A model generated the notes under the pieces. It did no database searches. It was not told where the DNA came from and saw only the letters and a program-made list of their open reading frames with translations. Positions 42,613-51,599 of a stretch of DNA of 64,000 bases are shown one piece after another. This DNA comes from Nocardia speluncae NBRC 108251 (GTDB lineage Bacteria; Actinomycetota; Actinomycetes; Mycobacteriales; Mycobacteriaceae), in contig NZ_BDBZ01000001.1 in NCBI RefSeq assembly GCF_001613245.1, positions 124,001-188,000 of the forward strand, given 5' to 3'. Both the position numbers and the translations under genes were made by a program. The first letter of the stretch is position 1. Each line of letters begins with the position of its first letter.

Positions 42613-43191
42613 ATGGGTGACGAGAAGTCGATGCGGGAGCGCATGCTCGCCGGTGAGCTGTACCTGGCCGACGATCCCGAGCTCAGGGAACAGAGCCTGC
42701 GGGCGATGGAGCTGATGGAGGCCTACAACAGCACCCCGGCCCGCGATACGGCGCGGCAGCGCAAGGTGCTGACCGAACTGCTCGGGTCGGTAGGGCAGGA
42801 CACCGAGATCCGCCCGCCGCTGCGGGTGGACTACGGCAGCAACATCATCATCGGAGCGGGGTGTTTCGCCAATTTCGGGCTCATCGCCCTCGACGTCGCG
42901 GCCATCACTCTCGGCGACGATGTGCAGATCGGGCCCAACGTCCAATTGCTGACGCCCACGCACCCGTTGGATCCGGGCCTACGGCGCGCGAAATGGGAAG
43001 CTGCCCAACCGATCACGATCGGCGACAATGTCTGGCTCGGCGGCGGTGCCATCGTGCTGGGCGGGGTATCGATCGGGGAGAACACCGTGGTGGGCGCGGG
43101 TGCCGTGGTCACCCGCGACCTGCCTGCCGATGTGGTCGCGGTGGGTAACCCGGCGCGGGTGATCCGCACACTCGACCGCACCCGCGACTGA
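42613..43191 (+). CDS. Maltose O-acetyltransferase-type acyltransferase
   Basis: A 192-residue left-handed beta-helix acyltransferase of the Maa/NodL group, which transfers acetyl from acetyl-CoA to sugars. The N-terminal helical cap includes MRERMLAGELYLADDPEL and LMEAYNSTPA; the hexapeptide repeats follow, with ANFGLIALDVA, the active-site histidine segment LLTPTHPLDPGLR, and IGDNVWLGGGAIVLGGVSIGENTVVGAGAVV. ATG at 42613 begins the family start. No clear partner gene is nearby. Confidence 0.9.
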   Translation: MGDEKSMRERMLAGELYLADDPELREQSLRAMELMEAYNSTPARDTARQRKVLTELLGSVGQDTEIRPPLRVDYGSNIIIGAGCFANFGLIALDVAAITLGDDVQIGPNVQLLTPTHPLDPGLRRAKWEAAQPITIGDNVWLGGGAIVLGGVSIGENTVVGAGAVVTRDLPADVVAVGNPARVIRTLDRTRD

Positions 43192-43225
43192 GCGGGCGCC
43201 GGACCGCACCGGCACCCGCCCGGCG

Positions 43226-44047
43226 CTACATCTGTGGCAACCGGTCGCCCTGCACCACCTGGATGTCCAGGTCGAGCTTGACAGTGGTTCCCACGGCCGC
43301 CACACCGGCCCGCACCATCGCGTTGTAGTCGATCGCGAAATCGTCGCGGCGCAATACCGTTTCGGCGTGGAATGCGGCCCGGACACCGCCCCAGGGGTCC
43401 GGCCCGAAGCCACCGTAGGTGATATCGAGATCGACGGTCCGGCGCTGACCGTGCAGGATCAGTTCCCCCGGCATGATCCAGGTGTCGCTGCCCGTGCGCC
43501 GAAGACCGTTGCCGGTGAACGAGATCAGCGGGAAACGTTCGACATCGAGGAAATCGGCCGACCGCAGGTGATCGTCGCGCATGGCGATACCGGTGTCGAT
43601 GCACGACGCCTTGATCTCGGCGTAGCCGGTGGACCGCTCGAACGGCTCACCGATATCGAGTCGTCCGCTGACCTCGGCGAACCGCGCTTTGATACTCGAG
43701 ATACCGAGATGGCGGGCGGTCGCGATCACCGTCGAATGCACCGGGTCGATCGTCCACGGACCCGACAGCGGCAGCGCCACCGTTTCCGCTACGGCCACCA
43801 GTGCGATATCGCCGAGCGTCCCCGTACCGGTGGACGAGATCTGGGCGGTACGGGCCACCGGCTGGTAGCCGGGCGCGGTGAGCACGGCGGTGTGCAGCCC
43901 CGGCGGCAGCGATGCGGTGGTGACGGCACCGGTGTCGTCGGCAACCGCCCGGCCGATCTGGCGGCCGGTGCTGTCGGTGACGGTCAGTACCGCCTCCGGT
44001 ACCGGCCAGTTCTCGGCATTGCGAATGCGAGCGGTCAGTCCGGTCAT
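43226..44047 (-). CDS. YceI-like protein with N-terminal Ig-like repeat
   Basis: A 273-residue fusion. Residues 3-86 form a carboxypeptidase-regulatory-like (Ig-fold) repeat with WPVPEAVLTVTDSTG and LPPGLHTAVLTAPGYQP. Residues 94-268 form a YceI lipocalin-like barrel (WTIDPVHSTVIATARHLGISSIKARF), a fold that binds polyisoprenoids or other amphipathic lipids. No signal peptide is present, so it would stay cytoplasmic, unlike E. coli YceI. It overlaps the MFS gene upstream by ATGA and the same type of Ig repeat occurs at that protein's C terminus, suggesting a shared complex. Confidence 0.88.
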   Translation of the reverse strand: MTGLTARIRNAENWPVPEAVLTVTDSTGRQIGRAVADDTGAVTTASLPPGLHTAVLTAPGYQPVARTAQISSTGTGTLGDIALVAVAETVALPLSGPWTIDPVHSTVIATARHLGISSIKARFAEVSGRLDIGEPFERSTGYAEIKASCIDTGIAMRDDHLRSADFLDVERFPLISFTGNGLRRTGSDTWIMPGELILHGQRRTVDLDITYGGFGPDPWGGVRAAFHAETVLRRDDFAIDYNAMVRAGVAAVGTTVKLDLDIQVVQGDRLPQM

Positions 44048-46629
44048 GAGTGCTCCTCGGTGTCGTAGCCGAGCCGCACGTCGAAGTCCGCTTGCGCGCC
44101 GGTCACCGAAACCTGGCCGGTGATCGGCGGGTAACCGCGGGCGACGACCGTGTACTGCCCTTCGGGCAGATCGGTCACGACGTAGCGGCCGTTTTCGTCG
44201 GTCCGCACGGTGGCGTTCACCTCACCCGCAGCGTCGAGCACCGTGATCTGGATATCCTCCAGCGACCGGCCGCTGCCCGAGCGTGCCGATCCGGTGAGCA
44301 CGGCCATCGGCGAGAGCTCGATATCGTGGCGCAGCAGGCCGCTGTCCGGCACGGTCAGGGCGGTAGCGCTGGGTCGCATATGTTCCGCGACGGCGACCAG
44401 GGTATAGGTCCCCGGGACGACACCGTGGCAGCGGTAGGAACCGGTGCTGTCGGAGGTGGCCGCGGCCACGACCTCACCGCGCTGATCGGTCACTGTCACG
44501 GTCGCGCCGGCCAGTGTTTCTCCGGCGGGCGCGCGGCGGACGGTACCCGACAGTTCGCCGAGCCCGGTGAGCGTGAGATCGGTACGGACCGTGCGGTCGG
44601 TGACGGCCACATTGACCGCGACGGGCCCGTGTCCGGTGGCAGAGGCGATCAGCACATAGTTCCCGGGGCCGGGTGCGTCGATCGAATAGCCGCCGTCGGA
44701 GGTCCCGATAGCCCGGGCGACCTGCTGGCCGCGCTGGTCGATGAGGGTGAGTGCGACACCCGGCACCGGCCGGCCGTCCTCGCGCAGGATCCGTCCTTGG
44801 ACCGCCGGCCGGCCGGATCCGCCTTCGGAGAAGCCGGCGACGGGCAGCGTCTTCGCCAGGCCGGCGGCCGAGTAGCCGCCGTGCCCGTTCTGGTCGACCG
44901 GGCCGGGTGCGGCCGGTGCGCCGACAGCGACCGGCACCCGGTCGGTCCGCGGCGCCTCGTCTTCCGCGTAGCCGGTATCGCGGGCGGCGGGCTCGGCCAC
45001 GGCGTACGCCGTGGTATCGAGCTCGGCGAGATCGTCCGGGATTTCCGTTTTCGCCGTCATATCGGTGGCGGTGGCGGGATCGACGGCCGGCTCGATATCG
45101 ATCGTGCGGCGCAGCGGACGGTTCGGCAGCAGGATGGCCGCCAGCAGCGCCACGGCGGTCGCGAAGGCCGCGATCAGGAAGATTCGGCCGGTGGCGTCGC
45201 CATAGGCGAAACGCACGATCTCGGCGATCGGCGCCGGCAGCGCACCGAGATCGAGATTGCTGCCACCGGACGAATCGGCGTGGATGCCGAGTTCGGCGAA
45301 GCGGGCGCTGGACAGCTCGCCGACGCGGCTGGCCAGCACCGAGCCGAGGACCGAGACGCCGATCGCGCCACCGAAGGTGCGGAAGAACGCGACGCTACTG
45401 GAGGCGGCGCCGATGTTCTGCACACTGACGGTGTTCTGCACGGCCAGCACCAGGTTCTGCATCATCATGCCGACACCCATGCCGGTCACGGTGATGAAGG
45501 CGCCGATCAACCAGATGTTGGTGGCATGGTCGACGGTCGACAGCAGGGAGAAACCGATGACCAGCAGAGCGGCGCCGGAAACGACGAACGGCTTCCACTT
45601 GCCGAAGCGGGTGATCAGCAGACCGGAAGTGACCGAGGCGACCAGCATTCCGGCGACCATCGGCGAGGAGAGCAGACCGGCGGCGGTGGGGGAGTAGCCG
45701 CGGGCGGTCTGGAGGTACTGGCCCAGGAAAGTGGTGGCGCCGAACATGCCGACACCCACGGCGATCGAGGCCAGGATGGCCAGGGCGGTGGTGCGTTCGG
45801 TGACGATCTTCAGCGGGATGACCGGGTCTTTGACCTTGGCCTCGACCAGCACGGTGGCGACCAGCAGCAGTACACCGCCGCCGACGTACAGCGCCGATTC
45901 GGTGGACCACCAGTCGTAGTAGCCGGCCTTACCGGCGAACGATACCCAGATCAGCAGGATCGAGACGCCGGCAGTGAGCAGCGTCGCCCCCAGCCAGTCG
46001 ATGGAGACGTTCTCTTTGCGGCTGGTCGGCAGCTTCAGCGTTCGCTGTAGCAGGAACAGGGCGATCAACGCCAGCGGAACACAGATGTAGAAGCACCAGC
46101 GCCAGCCCAGCGGGCTGTCGACGATGACGCCGCCGAGGATCGGTCCGCCGGTCATCGATACGGCCATCACCGCCCCCATATAGCCGGAATAGCGGCCGCG
46201 TTCGCGGGGCGGGATGATGCTGCCGATGATCGCCTGCACGAGAGCGGTGAGCCCGCCCATGCCGATACCTTGCAGCGCGCGGGCGACCAGCAGCAGGGCG
46301 ACATTGTGACTGAGGCCGGCGATCACCGAGCCGATGACGAAGATGACGATGGCGGACTGCACCAGCGTCTTCTTGTTGAACAGATCGGCGAGTTTGCCCC
46401 AAATGGGAGTGGAGGCGGCGTTGGTGAGCAGCGCGGTGGTGATGACCCAGGCGTAAGCAGTCTGTGATCCCTGCAGATCACCGATGATGGTGGGTAGTGC
46501 GTTGGCGACGATGGTGGTGCTGAGCAGCGCCGTGAACAATGCGGCCAGCAGTCCGGTCATCGCTTCGAGGATCTGCCGATGGCTCATGGCGAGCGGATCG
46601 CGAGATGGCGGTGCCTCGGTGTCAGACAT
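44044..46629 (-). CDS. DHA2-type MFS exporter fused to three Ig-like repeats
   Basis: An 861-residue protein. Residues 20-500 are a 14-helix DHA2-type drug exporter (motif A GKLADLFNKKTLV; ARALQGIGMGGL). A long acidic/Ala-rich linker (510-600) leads to three carboxypeptidase-regulatory-like repeats at about 607-688, 691-774 and 776-853, each starting near G-x-P-(x)-x-G-A-x-(x)-T-V-x-D and ending in a PGxYxLVA turn. The start overlaps the marR stop by 8 bp and the yceI-like gene overlaps its end by 4 bp, forming one operon. It is a second copy of the design seen at 8598-10595. Confidence 0.9.
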   Translation of the reverse strand: MSDTEAPPSRDPLAMSHRQILEAMTGLLAALFTALLSTTIVANALPTIIGDLQGSQTAYAWVITTALLTNAASTPIWGKLADLFNKKTLVQSAIVIFVIGSVIAGLSHNVALLLVARALQGIGMGGLTALVQAIIGSIIPPRERGRYSGYMGAVMAVSMTGGPILGGVIVDSPLGWRWCFYICVPLALIALFLLQRTLKLPTSRKENVSIDWLGATLLTAGVSILLIWVSFAGKAGYYDWWSTESALYVGGGVLLLVATVLVEAKVKDPVIPLKIVTERTTALAILASIAVGVGMFGATTFLGQYLQTARGYSPTAAGLLSSPMVAGMLVASVTSGLLITRFGKWKPFVVSGAALLVIGFSLLSTVDHATNIWLIGAFITVTGMGVGMMMQNLVLAVQNTVSVQNIGAASSSVAFFRTFGGAIGVSVLGSVLASRVGELSSARFAELGIHADSSGGSNLDLGALPAPIAEIVRFAYGDATGRIFLIAAFATAVALLAAILLPNRPLRRTIDIEPAVDPATATDMTAKTEIPDDLAELDTTAYAVAEPAARDTGYAEDEAPRTDRVPVAVGAPAAPGPVDQNGHGGYSAAGLAKTLPVAGFSEGGSGRPAVQGRILREDGRPVPGVALTLIDQRGQQVARAIGTSDGGYSIDAPGPGNYVLIASATGHGPVAVNVAVTDRTVRTDLTLTGLGELSGTVRRAPAGETLAGATVTVTDQRGEVVAAATSDSTGSYRCHGVVPGTYTLVAVAEHMRPSATALTVPDSGLLRHDIELSPMAVLTGSARSGSGRSLEDIQITVLDAAGEVNATVRTDENGRYVVTDLPEGQYTVVARGYPPITGQVSVTGAQADFDVRLGYDTEEHS

Positions 46630-47113
46630 CAGTTCTCTCTTTCGGAACCTGCGGGTTCTCGCTCGTCGAGGCGCAGCGAGAACGGGCGTTGAGGGAATTA
46701 CGGAGTCGTCGTACGGCCAGATATGTCTGTTCGGCGTCGTCCTCGGACCAGTCGTCCAGGGTTTCCTGGAGGTGCCGGGTATGGGCTTGCCGTGCCCGGT
46801 TCAGGAGATCCACACCCTCGCCGGTGAGCTGAACCAGCGCGGCGCGGCCGTCGCTGGGGTCGGCCCGGCGGACGATATATCCGGCGGCGACCAGTTCGGT
46901 GATATGCCGGCTCAGGGCCGATTGGGTGATGCGCATATCGGCGGCGAGGTCGACCTGCCGGCAGGGGCCGGAAGCGTCGAGAGTGGTGAGGACGGCGAGC
47001 CCGCCGGGTGGTAGCTGACCTGCTTCGGTGAGGAACAGGGCGCTGCGGAGGGCGCGGCCGATATGGAACATCTCACCGAGGAGGTGTTGAGCAGTTTCGG
47101 ATGAGATGGGCAC
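46622..47113 (-). CDS. MarR-family regulator
   Basis: A 163-residue MarR-type regulator with a winged helix: CRQVDLAADMRITQSALSRHITELVAAGYIVRRADPSDGRAALVQLT. GTG at 47113 is chosen for its GGAG site; the TTG frame to 47152 runs into the operator repeats. It is the first gene of the MarR/MFS/YceI operon, and its own start region lies beside two exact 21 bp repeats that are probably its binding sites, so it should repress the exporter until a ligand binds. Confidence 0.88.
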   Translation of the reverse strand: MPISSETAQHLLGEMFHIGRALRSALFLTEAGQLPPGGLAVLTTLDASGPCRQVDLAADMRITQSALSRHITELVAAGYIVRRADPSDGRAALVQLTGEGVDLLNRARQAHTRHLQETLDDWSEDDAEQTYLAVRRLRNSLNARSRCASTSENPQVPKERTDV

Positions 47114-47133
47114 TCGGACTCCAATAGGGGAAT

Positions 47134-47182
47134 AGTTGCTTTCGCTAATCAACTTTAGAGCAGTTGCTTTCGCTAATCAACT
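47134..47182. promoter_or_regulatory. Two exact 21 bp operator repeats for the MarR operon
   Basis: The same 21 bp appear at 47134-47154 and 47162-47182, 28 bp apart. Each begins AGTTG and ends CAACT, giving a short inverted pair around a TTGCTTT/TAATCAA core, which resembles MarR-type sites. They lie 21 bp upstream of the marR start codon, at the expected promoter. Confidence 0.8.
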
Positions 47183-47525
47183 AACTGGACCGTTGAACGC
47201 GTGCGCCGAGGTGTGGCGTTGTCAGCAGTGGAGATGCCGGAACGGTCGCCGCGCAACACTCGGGCGAATGAATCTCCGGAAAAGTCAGGGTAGTGTCCGG
47301 CCTGGGCGTGCCGGGGGTCGGGGGTGGTGCGAGACTGTGACGACGGCGTAGTTGCAGGTCTGCCGGTGATGGTGTGGATGATTTCCCGGACGGAAGTGAA
47401 ACAGCCTGCGCCTGAGCAGGTGTGGACATTTCGGACTATTCGCCCCGCGGGGCATAGCGTGCTGGTCGTGACCTTGTGGTCCGGGTTCCGGTGGCGACGG
47501 GATGCCCCGGCCCTTCCGGCCCATG
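47183..47525. other. Gene-free stretch between MarR operators and lipase relic
   Basis: No protein-like frame, ribosome site or structured element is recognisable in these 343 bp. Long minus-strand frames cross it but carry no family motifs in this part. Confidence 0.4.
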
Positions 47526-47750
47526 TCAGGTGAAAGTGCAGCCGGCGAGGGGTTTGCCGGCCAGCCGATCGAGTAGATAGGTGACGGCATTGTCCGGGCC
47601 GAAGCCATCGATCATCTCCGGACCGAAATGGTTCGCAATGGTGGTGCCGGGCAGGATCGGAGGCACACATGGGCTGGGTGTTGACGACGGAGCCCGGTGT
47701 GGCCGGAAGTTGTCCCGGCCGCGTATAGAACGCGTCGGGCGCGGCCGCGG
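47526..47750 (-). pseudogene. Decayed secretory lipase remnant
   Basis: Two pieces of one gene lie close together in different frames. At about 47670-47745 the frame reads APDAFYTRPGQLPATPG then SVVNTQPM, matching the start of mature secretory lipases (LIP family, DPFYxPP...LPATPG). At 47526-47650 another frame reads HFGPEMIDGFGPDNAV then TYLLDRLAGKPLAGC, resembling their C terminus (DRFAGxPAPS-C). The catalytic core between them is deleted, so this is a relic, not a small gene. Confidence 0.55.
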
Positions 47751-47876
47751 CCTCCGGGCCGCCCGCTCGCCGTCGACAAGGGCCGCGTCGCCGGTATTCC
47801 GTCTCTGCCGTATGGGGGAGCGCGCCGCGCTGAACGCAGATAGCGGCCTCACCGGTCCGGGCTAGCATCGGTGGTC

Positions 47877-49013
47877 ATGGTGACCGACGCAGCGGGCCCG
47901 GCCGGGCCGGATTTCCAGATCCTCGTGATCGGGGCCGGTCAGTCCGGTTTGTCGGCCGGTTACCACTTGCAGCGGCGCGGCCTGGTCCCCGGCCGCGATT
48001 TCCTCATCGTGGACCACGCGCCGGGCCCCGGCGGTGCCTGGCAGTTCCGCTGGCCGTCGCTCACCCTGAGCACTGTCAACGGCGTGCATGATCTACCGGG
48101 GATGTCGTTCGCGGCGAACCTGCCGCCCGGCGCCACCGTCACCGCCGACGTACCGGCCGCGACAGCCGTCCCGTACTACTACCGGCGCTACGAGCAACAT
48201 TTCGGGCTGCGCGTACACCGGCCGGTCACCGTCCGCGTGGTCTGCGATCGCAGTGAACGCGACGGCCTGCTGCACGCCGAAACCGATAATGCCGGCACCC
48301 TGCGCGTCCGGGGCCTGATCAACGGCACCGGCACCTGGGAGCGCCCGTTCATACCGCACTATCGCGGTGCGGAAGTCTTCGCCGGCCGCCAGCTGCACAC
48401 TCGTGACTATCGCGAACCCGAGGAGTTCGCCGGGCAGCACGTCGTGGTCGTCGGGGGTGGTATCTCCGCAGTCCAGTTGCTCGACGAGATCTCCCGGGTC
48501 ACCACCACCACCTGGGTGACACGTTCCGTACCGGTCTTCCGCGAAACCCCGTTCGGCCAGGACGCGGGCCGCCGTGCCGTGGCCATGGTCGAAGACCGGG
48601 TGCGCCGCGGGCTGCCACCGGGTTCGGTGGTCTCGGTGACCGGGCTACCGATGACCGAACGCCTGCGCGCCACGCGGGACCGCGGCGTCCTGCACCGGCT
48701 GCCGATGTTCGAGCACATCGAGCCGGATGGTGTGCGCTGGTCCGATGGGACTTTCCAACCGGCGCAGGTGATCCTGTGGGCCACCGGGTTCCGCAGCGCC
48801 CTCGACCATCTGGCCCCGCTCGCACTGCGGGGCCCCGGCGGCGGAATCGCTATGACCGGCCGCTCGGCCACCCGGGTCGCGGCGGACCCGCGGATCCATT
48901 TGATCGGCTACGGCCCATCCGCCAGCACCATCGGCGCGAACCGGGCCGGTCGTTCGGCGGCTGTCGAACTCACCGGACAACTCGGCCTCGGGAACGTTCC
49001 TGCCCGCAGGTGA
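47877..49013 (+). CDS. FAD-dependent NAD(P)-binding monooxygenase-like protein
   Basis: A 378-residue flavoprotein of the flavin-containing monooxygenase/YczA type. The FAD site is VIGAGQSGLSAGYHL and the NADPH site is VVVGGGISAVQLLDEI. Between them lies a GGAWQFRWPSLTLS segment like that of bacterial flavin monooxygenases. ATG at 47877 is two codons into the frame that opens with GTG at 47871. The C-terminal ATGFR motif (LWATGFRSAL) is present. It stands alone after the lipase relic, with no obvious partner. Confidence 0.85.
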   Translation: MVTDAAGPAGPDFQILVIGAGQSGLSAGYHLQRRGLVPGRDFLIVDHAPGPGGAWQFRWPSLTLSTVNGVHDLPGMSFAANLPPGATVTADVPAATAVPYYYRRYEQHFGLRVHRPVTVRVVCDRSERDGLLHAETDNAGTLRVRGLINGTGTWERPFIPHYRGAEVFAGRQLHTRDYREPEEFAGQHVVVVGGGISAVQLLDEISRVTTTTWVTRSVPVFRETPFGQDAGRRAVAMVEDRVRRGLPPGSVVSVTGLPMTERLRATRDRGVLHRLPMFEHIEPDGVRWSDGTFQPAQVILWATGFRSALDHLAPLALRGPGGGIAMTGRSATRVAADPRIHLIGYGPSASTIGANRAGRSAAVELTGQLGLGNVPARR

Positions 49014-49180
49014 CAGCGGGATCCGCGGCCGGAATTCCGTCGGGATCGCAGCGCGTCCGCCACCACGGCCGCTAGGGCCGTGGCACGGAGAGCGCCCGGC
49101 CGTCCGGCCGCGCGGAATCCTGCGGCCTGTCGGATTTCGGGTCGTGCCGATCGTCTAATGGGTGAAGGAGGTGTTCGAGC

Positions 49181-49525
49181 ATGAAATACGTGCTGATGTT
49201 CTGCGAGACCGAGCAGTGGGAGACACACTGGGAGGCCATGGACGATACCGCGCGTGAGCAGGGATTCGCTCGGGTCCAGGCATGGCTGGCGGAGTACGGT
49301 GACAAGATCCTGCACAACCGGAAACTCAGTGGCGGCGATACCGCGACCACCGTCCGGCTGGATGCGACCGGCGGGCCCCTCGTCACCGACGGTCCGTTCG
49401 TCGAGGGCAAGGAGATCGTCAGCGGGTATGTGGAGGTGGAGGTCGCCGACCTGGACGAAGCGCTGGGTATGGCCCGGACCTGGCCGGGCTGCCCTCTGGT
49501 GGAGATACGGCCGGTTCTGATGTGA
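49181..49525 (+). CDS. YciI/DGPF-domain protein
   Basis: A 114-residue protein of the YciI-like DGPF family: MKYVLMFCETEQW at the start and the hallmark GPLVTDGPFVEGKEIVSGY. It has an AAGGAGG site. It overlaps the ECF42-type sigma factor gene by GTGA, the hallmark arrangement of ECF42 loci, where one or more DGPF proteins are encoded beside the sigma factor. The function of the DGPF protein is unproven. Confidence 0.9.
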   Translation: MKYVLMFCETEQWETHWEAMDDTAREQGFARVQAWLAEYGDKILHNRKLSGGDTATTVRLDATGGPLVTDGPFVEGKEIVSGYVEVEVADLDEALGMARTWPGCPLVEIRPVLM

Positions 49526-50721
49526 CCGGCGCCGACCCCGGCCGGGTCCTCGCCGCAGTGCTGCGCGAGCACGGCAGCCGGCTGGCTGCTTCGCTGGTCA
49601 CCTTGCTCGGTGATTTCGCGGCCGCCGAGGACCTGGTGTCCGACGCGGTCGAGAAGGCGTTGCGCACCTGGCCGGTCGACGGTGTCCCGGATGACCCGCA
49701 GGCATGGTTGTTCACCGTCGCGCGCCGCCGCGGCCTCGACATCCTGCGCCGGGAAGCCAACTATCGCGACAAACTACGGCAGTTGCGGTGGCCGGTGCGG
49801 GCAGAGGCCGACGACCGGTTGCGGCTGATGTTCATCTGCTGCCATCCTGCGCTTGCGCGCGAAGCCCAGGTGGCGCTGACCCTGCGGATGGTGTGCGGAC
49901 TGGACACCCGCCAACTGGCGAGGGCGTTCGTGGTGTCGGAAAGCGCTGTCGCCCAGCGGATCACACGTGCCAAGCGCAAGATAGCGCAGGCCGGTATCGC
50001 CTTCCGCACTCCCTCGGACGCCGAGCTCGCCGAACGCCTCACCGAGGTACTGGCAGTCATCTACCTACTGTTCAACGAGGGATACCTGGCAACCGAAGCC
50101 GCCGGCGACCCCGGTCTGGCCGCCGATGCCGAATGGCTGGCAGCTTTGCTCGACCGGTTGCTGCCCGGCGAACCGGAGGTGATGGGTTTGCTGGCGCTCA
50201 TCGGACTGCATCGCGCGCGCGCCGCGGCGCGCTTCGACGGCGCGGACCGTATCGTGCTGCTGCGCGACCAGGACCGCAGCCGCTGGGATCACGCCGCCAT
50301 CGGACGGGCGATCGACCTGCTTCTCGCCGCCGGTCGGCTACGACGGCCGGGTCCGTACCAGGTGCAGGCGGCGATCGTGGCCTGCCATGCCGAGGCGCCG
50401 GACTGGGCCGCCACGGACTGGCCGCAGATCGTGGTCCTCTACGAGCTGTTGTCGGCGATGGCGCCCTCGCCGGTGATCCTGTTGCACCAGGCGATAGCTC
50501 GTGCCCAGCTGGAGGGTCCGGAAGCGGCATTGGCGACCGTGGACGAGCTCGCCGGACAACTCGCGGGGTACCACTTGCTGCACGCCACCAGGGCCGAGTT
50601 GCTGCGCGAACTCGGTCGCGAGGACGAAGCCGTGGCGGCCGACCGGCAGGCGCTGGAACTCACCCGGAATCCGGCCGAACAGGCCTTGCTGGAACAGCGC
50701 CTGCACCGAAATCACGCGTGA
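49522..50721 (+). CDS. ECF42-type sigma factor with C-terminal extension
   Basis: A 399-residue extracytoplasmic-function sigma factor. The N-terminal half holds sigma2 (FAAAEDLVSDAVEKALRTW) and sigma4 (VCGLDTRQLARAFVVSESAVAQRITRAKRKI). The C-terminal 230 residues form a TPR-like domain (LFNEGYLA, NTLxxIGLHRARA-type helices), which replaces an anti-sigma factor in this group. Start overlaps the DGPF gene as GTGA. It may switch on the DGPF and downstream mycothiol-enzyme genes. Confidence 0.9.
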   Translation: MTGADPGRVLAAVLREHGSRLAASLVTLLGDFAAAEDLVSDAVEKALRTWPVDGVPDDPQAWLFTVARRRGLDILRREANYRDKLRQLRWPVRAEADDRLRLMFICCHPALAREAQVALTLRMVCGLDTRQLARAFVVSESAVAQRITRAKRKIAQAGIAFRTPSDAELAERLTEVLAVIYLLFNEGYLATEAAGDPGLAADAEWLAALLDRLLPGEPEVMGLLALIGLHRARAAARFDGADRIVLLRDQDRSRWDHAAIGRAIDLLLAAGRLRRPGPYQVQAAIVACHAEAPDWAATDWPQIVVLYELLSAMAPSPVILLHQAIARAQLEGPEAALATVDELAGQLAGYHLLHATRAELLRELGREDEAVAADRQALELTRNPAEQALLEQRLHRNHA

Positions 50722-50741
50722 CAGACGGAAGGAGGATTGCG

Positions 50742-51359
50742 ATGGATGTCATGTCTGCGGCGCGCGCCGAACGGGACGATATCGCCGCCCTGCTGGCGAC
50801 CCTGGCACCGCGCCGATGGGAGGCGCCGACTCTGTGTGCGGGCTGGCGCGTACGCGATGTGGTCGCGCATATGGTGAGCTACGACCACCTGGATGCGCGA
50901 GGTTTGGCCGGGCGGTTCGTCAAAGGCCGTTTCGTGCATGCCAATGAGGTGGGCGTCGACGAGTTCCGTGGGTACAGCATCGGCGAACTACTGGAGTTCT
51001 TTGTCCGCCATCGGCAGCCGCGGGGACTGACCGCCGGCTTCGGTGGGATGATCGCGCTGGTCGACGGCCTGATCCACCATCAGGACATCCGGCGGCCGCT
51101 CGGTCTGCCGCGCACCGTTCCCGAGGACCGGTTGCGTTATGTGCTGGAGCGGACACCCGGTAACCCTCGGCTCGGCGCGTACCGGCGGATTCGCGGGCTG
51201 CGTTTGTCGGCAACCGATCTCGATTGGTGCCACGGCCGCGGCGCCGAGATTTCCGGACCGGCCGAATCGCTTCTCATGGCGATGGCCGGGCGGCACGGTA
51301 TCACCGGTGAACTCGCCGGTCCGGGCGTGCCGATCCTGGCGGCTCGAATCGGCGACTGA
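50742..51359 (+). CDS. Mycothiol-dependent maleylpyruvate isomerase-family protein
   Basis: A 205-residue DinB-like four-helix protein of the TIGR03083/maleylpyruvate isomerase family, which uses mycothiol in actinobacteria. The N-terminal WRVRDVVAHMVSYDHLDA carries the metal-histidine segment and IHHQDIRRPLGLP carries the second one. ATG at 50742 has a strong GGAAGGAGG site. It follows the ECF42 sigma gene by 20 bp on the same strand and is likely co-transcribed, so a thiol- or stress-linked role is plausible but not shown. Confidence 0.82.
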   Translation: MDVMSAARAERDDIAALLATLAPRRWEAPTLCAGWRVRDVVAHMVSYDHLDARGLAGRFVKGRFVHANEVGVDEFRGYSIGELLEFFVRHRQPRGLTAGFGGMIALVDGLIHHQDIRRPLGLPRTVPEDRLRYVLERTPGNPRLGAYRRIRGLRLSATDLDWCHGRGAEISGPAESLLMAMAGRHGITGELAGPGVPILAARIGD

Positions 51360-51599
51360 CCGATGCGGACATTTCCGCACGTGAGGTTCGATCCGCCCGG
51401 CAGCAGTCGAAATTCTCGATTCGGCAGTGTCTCGGGCCGTTGAGCGCTACTTTTCGTGGCGCTTGGGCTGCCCCGTCGCCGCCCGAGACCGGCCCGCGAT
51501 GGCGCACTCGGGACGCATGACTGCGTTTGCACAGCATAGTTCGCAATTCTGTGTAGTGTTTCTGAAATCTGAAACATATGTGAACAAGATAGAGGTGCA

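Noticed and set aside
47173..47868. 231-residue minus-strand frame read as one gene
   Set aside because: Only a short segment (47670-47745) resembles a lipase start; the rest has no motif and a frameshift separates the lipase end.
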